Shown here one piece after another: positions 26,401 to 36,468 of a stretch of DNA of 64,000 nucleotides (position 1 is its first letter; every line of letters begins with the position of its first letter). Location of the stretch: positions 40,731 to 104,730 of the forward strand of contig QZLH01000040.1 of assembly GCA_003833135.1 (NCBI GenBank), read 5' to 3'. The translations under genes were made by a program, and so were the position numbers. The notes beneath the pieces are model-generated. The model was not told the DNA's origin. It saw nothing but the letters and a program-made list of their open reading frames with translations, and did not search any database. This DNA is from Oehlia diaphana (Eukaryota; Glomeromycota; Glomeromycetes; Glomerales; Glomeraceae).

Positions 26401-26845
26401 NNNNNNNNNNNNNNNNNNNNNNNNNNNNGAATATTTTCTATTATTTTTCGTACATGTTTACCGGATTCTAATTTAGAATCAGAATTTTTAATTTTATTCC
26501 ACCAGGATACATTATGTTCTTCAGATATAGAATAATTTATTCCATACCATTCTACGTAAGCAGGATTCCTCGCGGATGTTGATCCTTTTTCAGTACTCTG
26601 TATTAATTCTGTTCGTTTTGCTGATCTTTCTATTTGAATTGAGAGATCATTAATATCATCACTTCCTTCGAATTTTGTCTAAAAAAAAGGAAAGAAGGAT
26701 TATCGATTTAATTTTTTTTTTTATTTATTTTTTTTTTAAAAAAAAAGACAATAAATACCAATGTTTTTTCATTTATGGTCGGTGACATAGAACTTGAACA
26801 AGAATCAGTCGCAGTAACAATTTGATCGTTTTTAATTTGTTCCAT
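23420..26845 (-). CDS. ABCG (White/WBC) half-transporter, copy A
   Basis: Minus-strand gene of about ten exons, around 660 residues in the NBD-then-TMD order typical of ABCG half-transporters. ATG at 26845 ([15 protein letters not shown]). The nucleotide-binding domain has Walker [11 protein letters not shown]-loop region [10 protein letters not shown], signature SGGERKR, Walker [13 protein letters not shown]-loop [11 protein letters not shown], then [20 protein letters not shown] and NPADYI. The membrane domain follows ([45 protein letters not shown]) and ends KNSRRNKE, stop at 23420. A Cys-containing extracellular loop ([17 protein letters not shown]) precedes the last helix. Such proteins dimerise and export lipids, sterols or small hydrophobic molecules; the substrate here is unknown. 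An N-gap (26064-26428) falls in the first exon/intron region and its flanks are duplicated, so the exon seen twice is probably single. Confidence 0.88.
26064..26428. other. Assembly gap (365 N) with duplicated flanks
   Basis: The 298 bases before the gap (25766-26063) equal the 298 after it (26429-26726) by eye throughout, including the 11-T run at the end. The second exon of ABC copy A therefore appears twice. Most likely two overlapping contig ends were scaffolded without being merged. Confidence 0.85.
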
Positions 26846-27079
26846 TGGAATTTTTTTGAACGATTTCTTTTTTTAATTAGAGAAAAGTTTTTATTTTTTT
26901 CAATGAGACAGAATAGTAGCGGTATAGTTTCATTAAAATAGTTCAATCTGTATTTGGGCAAAATATTATTGAATAAAAAAAAAATAGAATAAAATAAATT
27001 TGAAATGAAAAATATCCGAAGAAAAGTTTGATCCTTTTATATTTTTTTTTTACATTTTTACTTTGTTAGAAATAATAAG

Positions 27080-27272
27080 CAGTGATGCGCATTGGAAGAT
27101 TGGAAGCTATTGGAATCTTCCAATTCTTCCAATTCCAATCCAATAAATTTTTATTGGTAGCACATAGAAATATATATACAAACTAAAATATGTTGAAAAT
27201 ATATTGGAATATTGGAATCTTCTAATTTCAAGCCTTCCAATTCCAATAACAAGTTATTGGTGCACATCACTG
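27080..27272. mobile_element. hAT-like MITE with 8-bp target duplication
   Basis: CAGTGATGCGCATTGG begins the element and CCAATAA...TTATTGGTGCACATCACTG ends it; the termini pair as CAGTGATGyGCA. It is flanked by identical ATAATAAG at 27072-27079 and 27273-27280. The inside is built from repeated TTGGAA/TTCCAA words. An 8-bp duplication with CAGTG-type ends is the hAT pattern. The matching place in ABC unit C (about 44,701-44,728) lacks the element, which gives an empty site. Confidence 0.85.
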
Positions 27273-28387
27273 ATAATAAGTAACACACGGAAAAATCATC
27301 ATCATAGATGATAGATCGTAGCTCAGATTTGATTTATAATCAATAAAATTAATTGCGGAGGAATTAAATAAATAAAGTTTATTTGGTGTAAGAGGAAAAA
27401 TAATTTTCCAAATAAATAAACAATTAACGAACTTCAGAAGAATATATTATAAAAAAAAAATTGCAAAATATAGAAATTACAGTCGCCACTGGATGAATTC
27501 GTTATATACTGTAATACTTTAATCTATACTGAACAGTTCGGTATTTAGATTTCACCAATAAAATTAAGTCACATGGTTTTTTTTTTTACATTATTAAAAA
27601 ATTATTAAGTTTTCGAAAAGAATTATGAATTTTAACCCTCACGTCATATTTATTATATTGTGTTCAAAAGATTATCCGCGTAAATGATTATCCTATACCA
27701 AATTTCAATTCACGTGATCATTCGGTATATCAAAATATGTCCAATATATTTGAATCCAAAAAAGCGCGATCATTTAATCAAAAATAATGAGAAATTTAAA
27801 TAATTATGAGGCCTGATATTCAAGTCAATATAAAGAATATAAATTGACTGTGAAAACCATTAACTTTCCAGGAAAGTCAGTATTTTGAAGAAAACTTATG
27901 ATATTTATCAGGTTCATTCATTTTAACCTACTTGGTAAAGAGAAATAATAAAATACAATTTTAAAGGTTAATGGCCCACACTTAAATAATTGGTACATAA
28001 TCAATCATAAGCACTATTAAAATTAGCTTTTTATGTTTCACTAAATTCGTGAAAATGCTTGTATTCCTTTTTAAATAAAGTTATCAAGCAACAAAGTAAA
28101 CATAGCATCCAATTAATTAACAGAAATGCAAACATTATGTTAGTGAATAAACATTTTATTTTTATATCTGTATTGCAATTATATTTATCAAAGAAACATA
28201 GTATTTCCAAAAAGGTTGTTCATTCATTTTCTTTTCCTTAAAATACTGATCAACAAAATCGATAAAAACATCTCTTTATAATAATTTTTATTCAAAATTA
28301 TATACATACTGTATAAAATAATTTTCTAACCATTTGATTAATCGTAAATGATCTGAAAGTAAAAGAAAAATGGAGTGCTAGGTCCCA

Positions 28388-28579
28388 GTGTATAAATTTC
28401 ATGTGCACAATGTGCACATAAGCACATTTTATGTGCACAATTTTTAAAATTTAATATGCACTATTGTGCATAAGATTTCTTAAATAAAATTAATAAAAAT
28501 GTACACTATTGTGCACAAAAAGAAATACTTTATGTGCATATGTGTACATATAATTTTTTTCAGATTTTATACACTGTAA
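28388..28579. repeat. Inverted-repeat element built of GTGCAC words
   Basis: Begins CAGTGTATAAATTTC and ends with TTTATACACTG (CAGTGTATAAA termini). The interior holds about eight copies of TGTGCACA / ATGTGCAT-like palindromes, so it can fold extensively. No coding capacity and no clean target duplication found. Probably an old hAT-type MITE. Confidence 0.6.
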
Positions 28580-28829
28580 TGAGTAGATCCTATGATTTCT
28601 TTAATAAAAATCTTGATCAATAAAGAATAATAATGACAGAATTTCATCAAAATTGAGCCTGCGCTCTTCTAGTGCTAAAATTCGCTCTTTATTTTCAATA
28701 TTTTTTTTCCTCACTTTTATGCTCATTAATCCATTTTAGTTCATTTGGTGTTTCCACAGTTGATTCATCTTATTCAAATCTTCCTATAAAATTGAAAAAA
28801 AAGCAAGTATACGTAAATAGTAATTAACA

Positions 28830-29070
28830 AGTAGGAAAGGCAGCAAGTGACTGGCTGGGAATCTAAGACATGACCAGGAAAAACTCTTTTGCCCAGAGCA
28901 AGCCAGTAATGGCCAAGAGAACACTTCCTTCACCCAAGACAAGCCAGAAATCCAGGACACAGCCAGAAGAAAACCTTCTTCATCCAAGGCAAACCATAAT
29001 GGCCAGGAAAAGATTTCCTTTCCCCCAGGATAAAGCTGGTTGGTCACTGATTGGTCTCCTGCCAAAGTGT
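28830..29070. repeat. GC-richer degenerate tandem repeat
   Basis: About four units of 40-50 bp, best seen on the minus strand as TTTTCCTGGCCATTATGG, TTTTCTTCTGGCTGTGTCC, TTCTCTTGGCCATTACTGG and TTTTTCCTGGTCATG, each followed by a TTGGGTGAAG-like word. Composition is very unlike the surroundings and is strand-skewed. It leaves 70-93 codon open frames on both strands, which I take as a by-product of the repeat. Confidence 0.6.
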
Positions 29071-29404
29071 AAGTTCAATTAGGGAAGGTAATAACCGATT
29101 TAGACTCTAATTGAAAGACTTGCACAAAATTACTTACTTTTTTGAGCTGATCAATTGTCTTACGATCTTTATTTTGTGCTCAGAAGAAGATTCCTGCAAT
29201 ATCATTAAGGTTTCTATAGAAGACTCTTATGAGTTAAACCTTGCTGATAGTGCTCTATATTGTTGAGCGACTAACTGTCAAAGTCTTCTAGCGACCAATA
29301 TTTGGGGCTTTTTTCAAAATACTTTAAATACTCTTCTATAATGAAAAAAATTATAAAGAAAAAAAAAATGAAAGACTATTATAATTTACGCGTTTTACTA
29401 GATT

Positions 29405-29600
29405 TCGTTATATAAAAATGAGAGAGATCTCGTTATAAAAAAAATATAAAAAATGTCATTATAAAAAAAAAAAATATAAGACGTCATTATAAAAAAAATA
29501 TAAAAATGTCATTATAAAAAAAAAAAATATAAAAAACGTTGTTATAAAAAAAACAAAAGATATCTCGTTAAAAAAAACGCGTTATAAAAAAAAAATATCC
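29405..29600. repeat. A-rich minisatellite
   Basis: Repeats of a 30-36 bp unit of the form CGTTATAAAAAAAATATAAAA with ATGTCATTAT variants; about six units. No gene. Confidence 0.7.
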
Positions 29601-30719
29601 AAGATGTGGTTCATTTGAAAAAATATCTATTACAAAAATTGTTCAAAATATGAGATGCAAAATTACCTTTTTGTCCCTCCTCGCATTATTTTTTTGATAT
29701 ACTGTATTACATATAGGAGGGTCAAAAGGATGTCGTACAGGGTCAAAAAGATAATTTTTGTCTCAGAGATATATCACGCAATTTATCAATATCAGTTTCG
29801 ACTCTGTGACTAATAATATATTGATCAAAACCTAGCACTATTAAATAATATATGGAGATGTCTCATAAGTGTAGAATCAGTATAAACTTTATTTCAACTA
29901 ATTATTGAAGTATGTTAGAAATTTTACTTAACAAAATAATGTCTGAAAGTTAGATTTATGATTGTTTAGTAATTCTCTAGAAATCGCTTCTAATTTTTTT
30001 TTTTTGTACTTCGTGTAATTCTTTACAATTTAATCAGTAAAAATTAATGACTCCCCATTCTAAAATATCATACGAATTACTGCATGTTTCTTATCTCTTT
30101 TTGTAAGAAAGGAATACGTGTACGTCAAAACAGTAGATTTGAACAGTAAGTTTCGTGTTGCAAAACTTAATATTTTCTTTTTTTTTTTTTTATTAAAAAT
30201 GTTATTTTAACGTTTCTCAGAGTTTGCCATGATAACGATATTGCCAGACTTTTAAATTTGCGATGCATGAGAACTGTGAACTGGATTTATAATTTGCAGA
30301 TTATTTTCTTTAAAATTATCAAAAAATATCTAAGAGCTTTGCTACGAGGATATTACTTGTGAAGCAATGAGAGATAGTGTTTACCTAACCAAAGGGGAAA
30401 ACTAATGGACTTTTTGGATCTCGTCCGTGCTGCTACTTCCCCCATCTGAAAACATAAAGCTGTCTTGTAAGTTTAATTAATTATCTTAATTTGTTAATTT
30501 TGATCTAATTTTACATTACACGTCTTGATGGTGAAGTACACATATCCGTTTATGAACGTATACATAAGGTAACATAACCCTCTTTCTGAATATTTGGAAT
30601 GGAACCAATTTTGTGGCCACTTTCATATTTATGTTAGGGCTAATTCTTTGGCAATTAACATAACAATCTTAAAATAATTCTTTAGTACAAAATACTATAT
30701 ACAATAAATAGATTACATT

Positions 30720-31310
30720 AAGAAACATTCTAACGTTTCTTTTTCTTTTTCATTGAGATCGGGCATTTAGTTTGGTAAGTTTCACAACTTTTAGTTGCAA
30801 AACTTTATATTTTGGTTTTTTTATTAATAGAATCATTTTTAATGTTTCGTTTATCGATTATAAGAGTAAGAGTTTTGAAACGAGTAAGTTTTGTTGAAAC
30901 TTACCTTTTTTGTTTTTTAAATGAAATATTTACTTGCATTTCTTTTTTTTATAATTTTTCTGAGATTAGAAACGGTTGCGAAATTTACCGTTTCTTTTTT
31001 TTTTTTTTTTAATGTAAACGTTTAATGTTTTATTCTTCTATTTGTAGACTTCATGATTTTAGGGTTCGCTCGGATACTAGAGATGAGAAAGTTTACAACT
31101 TTCATTACGAAACTTACGTTTTTTATTTAAAACATTATTTAACGTTTTTTATTTATTTTTTTTTTGTAGGCTTTAATAAAAAAAAATTACTATTTGCACC
31201 CGCATTATTCGAAAAAGAAATTTATTTTTTATTATATTCGCCGGATGTTGAGTTCGGAATATTGAAGACGAAAAACTTAAACTAATTTTTTTCATTTCTT
31301 AGTTTGTAGG
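30720..31310. repeat. Cluster of GTAAGTTT...AAACTTAC hairpin units
   Basis: Repeated modules of a small palindrome (for example GTAAGTTTTGTTGAAACTTAC near 30884), then a T-rich tract with AACGTTT, then TTTGTAGG. Related modules lie near 30147 and 38054-38120. The module starts like a 5' splice site and ends like a 3' splice site, but no coding exon joins them. Confidence 0.5.
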
Positions 31311-31483
31311 ATTCTAGAGTTCAGAAATGGAAAAACTTCTTCAGAGCAGTATAAATTAAATGTATTATTGAATAAAACAACTAATTAATCTAACGATATT
31401 TAACCAATGAATAATTTAAAGTTATAGTAAAATCAAGCTCTAATTGAATGTCAAATTTTAATTTCATATAAAGAAGTCCGGCC

Positions 31484-31745
31484 CATTTCACTGACAATAA
31501 TTTCACCGACAATTATCTTACTGACAGACGTTTCATTTCACTGACGGGATCATCTTACCTACAGTTATTTCACTGACAGTTTTGAAATCCAAATTCATTT
31601 ACCTTAACTTATCCTAACCCTAATTCTAACCCTAGTTCTTACCTAACCCTAACTCTTTCCTAAGTTTCCTTAACATTTGTCTGCAAAATGACCCTGTCGG
31701 TAAAAATCGGAGGTGATTGTTGGTGAAATGATTATCAGTAAAATG
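31484..31745. mobile_element. Inverted-repeat element with TTTCACTGACA repeats
   Basis: The left arm (31484-31513, CATTTCACTGACAATAATTT...) pairs with the right arm (31716-31745) at about 25 of 30 positions. Direct TTTCACTGACA words recur inside. The centre (31611-31665) carries degenerate CCTAACCCTAA words resembling telomere repeat, probably coincidental or captured. Confidence 0.65.
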
Positions 31746-32218
31746 TCAGCTAAATTTCAATAACATCATCTTTAAAATAATGTATCTCGTGATTATTTCT
31801 TGTACAACTTATAATCGGAATTCGGTAATCTTTTTATCCGATTTCATGTAATTTGGGAATAGAATGTGATGATATCATAACTGTGATTTTTGAACAATTT
31901 CGAAATAGCATGATTGCAAATCGAGAAAAAAAAAATCACACCATATGTAATCCCGTAAAAAAAAAAATTGCTTTATGCATCAAGTAAATGATTTCGTATA
32001 TATCAAATAAGTATAAAAATTCTAAAATATGTATAATTTATTGTGATTATATAAATTTACTTCTAGATTAAAAGTTATTTCATGAATGAAAAAAAAGGAA
32101 GACTTGATTGTAGCGATACAGGTGAATGATGTCAATTATCACTTGAGCATATATCATATATGATTCAAAATTATACAAGTAGAGTATTCTGTTATAATTA
32201 TTATTATTATTATTATTC

Positions 32219-34926
32219 TTAGTCTCTCTTACTATTTTTACGTAATGAATAATAAGCAAGAACACGCACTACAAAACACAAACCTAATAATACTATTAGG
32301 TTAGCATACCAAGGTAATTCATTTAAACCTAGATTCTCTATTATAGAAATACCGGGAATACTTGACATTGGAGCATTATTTCCTGCGTTACACATACTTA
32401 ATTCTCCGGCAGGTAATTCTCCTGGTCTAGCACATCTAAATTGAGCTTTCGGTGAATCAAGTTGAATTTGCAAAAGCAAAGAATACGAGTATCTTAGGAA
32501 TGACTATTAATAGAGATAGAAAATTGTTAATATTATTGGTTTGAAAACAAAATTCAGATTTATCGTAACTACTTACAAGATATTTTAACCATGTTAAGCC
32601 AGTTGGTAAATGTTTTACATAAAATCCACCTAATAACATAGTTATAATCAAAAATATCAAACTGATAGCTATATTCGATAGGAAAAAAAATCCAATTAAT
32701 TAAATATATTTTAAAAAATTACAAGATCAAATATTTAAAAAAATACTTACATATACTTTTTTGTACGTCCAATATAGTGGCACCAAGTAAATAAGCGAAA
32801 CTCTGAGAAGTTAATACGCCAAGTAAAACTACTATTAAATAAGCTACAAATCTACCAAAATCTGGTAATAAATTTGTTGCCCAGTATACTGGTATAGTAA
32901 ATAATGTAGGATTAAATAAGACTAAAGGTAATTCGGCGATTTGTTTGGATAAGAAATATGATAGTAAACGATAAGATCGTGATTGACGTTCTTTCATTAG
33001 TATGTCTAATTCCAACGGGAAAGATAATACTGATTCACTCATTACATAGAATGTCCAATTCATACCACCAAAGAAAATCTATAATAAAAAAATAAATAGA
33101 AATTTAGAATAAATGAAATTAAAAAAAAAAAAGAATTTATATCATCGATACTCACATTTGAAACACGATCATCTATATTAGGTTCAGCGAAAGGAATTTG
33201 AAACCAAATTAAGATACTAGCTATAGTCAAAGTAATGGCTAGAGATATACTAATTCTTGATAAGATAATTTTTCTACTTTGTTTAAAGGTTCTTTCGGTA
33301 AGAATCGAGAGTTGTTGTAAAAATGTAGCTTCCCAACGACGTTCACTTGTAACCGGTGCATTTAATATGGCATTACTTGATTGATCATCAGCATGCGTTC
33401 TACGAGAATACTTTTCGACTACTTGTTTTCCAGTTGGATCATCACGAGTTTTATGTGTATATGCATTTATTAATTTTTGCTTGATTGTATTATCGTTTAA
33501 AAGTTCCACTATAATGAAAAGAAAAACGTTATAATGTTCATAATTTTATAATATATATATTTATAATAAAAAATAATACATACATGCATAATTAGCAAGA
33601 TTAAAATTAGGGGGACATTTATATCCTTGATCAGCAAGGTAATCCACTACACCAGCTCTTTCACCAAAATAGACCATACGTCCATCAGCCATTACCATTA
33701 ATTTATCGAAAATTTCAAATACCTGAGATGAAGGTTGGTGGACAACCATAATAATGGTTTTCTTTTGCTTAACAGCGAATTCTTTAAGAATTTTTGTAAT
33801 CTCAAGAGCCAATGAAGAATCTGATAATAAAATTAGAGTAAGAAATTAATAAAAAAAAACGAAGCGAATATTTCGAATATTTCAAAATTATCTTTTGATT
33901 ACTCACCCAAACCGGATGTTGGTTCGTCTAGTAAAATGACACTTGGATCTGTTAACAGCTCAGATGCAATATTGGCTCGTTTTCTTTCTCCTCCCGATAT
34001 ACCACGAGTCATATGGTCTCCTATTATCGTATTGGCACATTTCGTCAAATTTAATAATTCAATAATATTTTCAACTTGTTTTAATTTATCACGTCGTGGC
34101 ACTTCACGTGGAAGACGTAATCGAGCCTAATAAATTTGTAAATAAAAAAAATTTAATCCAAATATATAAAAAAAGTATCAACATAAGAAGTAAAGAACGA
34201 TGGCGCAGCATTTCAGTTTTGGGCGTTCTGTCGACGTTACTTACAGTGTAAGTGAGAGTTTCCTTTACGGTTAAATGAGATAAAAAGATTGCATCTTGAG
34301 TACAATAAGCAAGAAATCTCTTTGAATTTTTTGTTATTTTATGACCATTTAGAGTTATTGTTCCTTGAACTCCTCTACTTCCAACGCGATCGCCAAGAAT
34401 ATTTAACAAAGTGGTTTTACCACAACCAGAAGGTCCAATGATCGCGAGAACCTCACCTTTTAAATTATTTTTAAATGAAATAAGTTTATTATTTTTTAAA
34501 AAAATATACATGTACAAAATTCATAAATTAGTTACCTGGATTAGCACAACCATGAATATTTTCTATTATTTTTCGTACATGATTACCGGATTCTAATTTA
34601 GAATCAGAATTTCTAATTTTATCCCACCAGGATACATTATTTTCTTCATATATCGAATAACTTATTCCATGCCATTCTACGCAAGCAGGTTTCTCCGCGG
34701 ATATTGATCCTTGTTCAGTACTCTGTATTAATTCTGTTCGTTTTGCTGATCTTTCTAATGGATCATCAATATCTTCGAATTTTGTCTAGAAAAAAAAAAA
34801 AAGAAAAAAAGAAAGGATTATCGATTTAATTATTTTATTTAATTATTTTTTTTTTTAAAAAAAGACAATAAATACCGATGTTTTTTCAGAATCGATTTCA
34901 GTCGCATCGTCTTTAATTTGTTCCAT
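32219..34926 (-). CDS. ABCG (White/WBC) half-transporter, copy B
   Basis: The only gap-free copy. ATG at 34926 ([17 protein letters not shown]), a shorter N-terminus than A and C. All NBD motifs are present: [48 protein letters not shown]. It is the most diverged copy: the usual NPADY after the NBD is NLANY (near 33590), D-D in CTQDD is D-A, and the first membrane segment differs ([20 protein letters not shown]). The membrane domain and Cys-loop ([17 protein letters not shown]) are intact, and it ends KNSKRD with stop at 32219. Same exon layout as copy A. Probably functional, possibly with altered specificity; substrate unknown. No stop codons or frameshifts seen in the exons. Confidence 0.88.
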
Positions 34927-35492
34927 TGGAATTTTTTTTTTGAACGATTTTTTTTTTTTAATTAGAGGAAAGTTTTTGTTTTTTCGATGAGACAGAATAT
35001 TAGAAGTATAGTCTCATTAAAATAGGTCAATCTACTATTCAGGGAAAATATTATGAAATAAAAAAAATAAAATAAAATAAAATAAAATAAATTTGAAATG
35101 AAAAATATCTAAATCAATATAATTAATATAAAAAAAAATTGCGAAGGAATTGAATAAAGTTGATTTGAAGTAAGTGGAAAAATAGTTTTCCAAGTAAATT
35201 TAAATTCTTTATACAACAACAAATAATGAACAATTAAAGAACTTTAGAAGAATATATTGTAAAATAAATGAAATCTATTAATCGCGTCATTAAAAAAGTT
35301 CAAGCCCACTTAAGCCACAACTGTGAAACACAAGTGATTTTATCTGATTTTATTGAATTTTTTTTGGTTCTCGTAATATTTGAGTAATATAATGCATGTT
35401 AATATTCTGTGTAAAAAAGAAAATTCTTTTCACAATGATGCTGAATTTGAATAAAATAATATTTTAGATTTACATTACACTTTCCATATAAT

Positions 35493-36468
35493 AAAATAGT
35501 TATTGGATGAGGGAGTAGCCAGCATGTATAATGGACATGATTATATCACCTTGCCAATCATTTACCAATCATTTAATTCCGGATTTTAAAAATTTATTTG
35601 AACAGCCACAAATAATTTTAAAATAATGTGGCAAAAAAATAATGGAAATCCAAGTTAAAACACTACATTATCATATAATTTTAATTACGTGATTTCTAGC
35701 TTAATTTTTAATATTGTTATAATGCATTATTTGTATGTGATAATTCATTCATTTTGCCAATCATCAGGACAATAATTGATGGGCGAAACATGGGCGAAAC
35801 TTGAAACTTTGCACAATTTTTTTTTTATATCATATATAATATAATGTAAAAATAATTCAGTGATCCGATTCATAATGCAGGTTTTATATTAATAACATAT
35901 TTAGTGAATAATTTCGTAAAATGAATAAATAAACTAATGCCACAGAATAAATAAATGCCAAATAAACCACAAAGTATAAATTATCAATTTTATGTAAAGA
36001 TAGTCAATTATAATTGATAAAAATAAATATCTGATATTTATTAATAAAAATTCAGAAAAATAATAAAAGCTAAAAAGTTGCAATCAATAAAAGTTACTCG
36101 CTCAATAATAATCCAAATCTAATGAAATTTAATATACAATAAATTTAAGTTATTTGTGAAATTTGAAAATTTTTTCAGCAACGGATTTATATTATGTGAT
36201 ATAATTGAGTAAATGATCGGCAAATGATCGGCAAACGGTCCCAGGACCAAATAATTGGATGAAAATGGGCGACGTAGTGGCCATTTTCACCAACGATATA
36301 GCCCCACATCAAATAAATGTCATGTTATCGTTCTGACGGTTTTGAACATGCATTAATTAATAACATTATGAATAAGCTTTCTATTTTTAATCCACTTTAT
36401 AAATTTTCCTACAAAATATTCATTTAATTTTTTTACTCTCATGTGATTTCTATGCCTAATAAGATAAT
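35493..36468. mobile_element. 976-bp insertion specific to ABC unit B
   Basis: Unit C reads CCATATAATGATACTTATAG where unit B reads CCATATAAT, about 970 extra bases, then ATAATGATACTTATAG. ATAAT at 35488-35492 and 36464-36468 could be a 5-bp target duplication. No long open frame and no convincing terminal inverted repeat, so the class is unknown. A deletion in unit C between two ATAAT words is the alternative. Confidence 0.6.

Larger units (their letters stand above)
22949..27480. repeat. Triplicated segment, unit A (ABC transporter and flanks)
   Basis: Begins with TAAAATAATGTGTCTCGTGA in the 3' flank of ABC copy A and ends near 27480 (...GCAAAATATAGAAATTAC). Closely similar DNA recurs at 31772-37185 and 40119-45947. 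Similarity covers exons, introns and both flanks, so these are segmental duplications and not retrocopies. Unit A loses similarity to unit C at about 27480. Confidence 0.85.
26846..32218. other. Repeat-rich spacer between ABC copies A and B
   Basis: No intact gene recognised. In order it contains the 5' flank of copy A with an hAT-like MITE (27080-27272), a TGTGCACA palindrome cluster (28388-28579), a GC-richer degenerate tandem repeat (28830-29070), an A-rich minisatellite (29405-29600), a hairpin-repeat cluster (30720-31310), a TTTCACTGACA inverted-repeat element (31484-31745) and the 3' flank of copy B from 31772. Confidence 0.6.

Noticed and set aside
26012..26476. 154-codon frame across the N-gap (likewise 43687-44193)
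   Set aside because: Open only because N bases contain no stops.
28784..29082. Open frames of 93 and 70 codons on both strands
   Set aside because: Both arise from the GC-richer tandem repeat; repeated sequence without stops explains them better than a gene.
29405..29600. CRISPR-like array
   Set aside because: Units are contiguous A-rich minisatellite without unique spacers, in a eukaryotic context.
31611..31665. Telomere or chromosome end
   Set aside because: CTAACCC words are few, degenerate and embedded in an inverted-repeat element with ordinary sequence on both sides.
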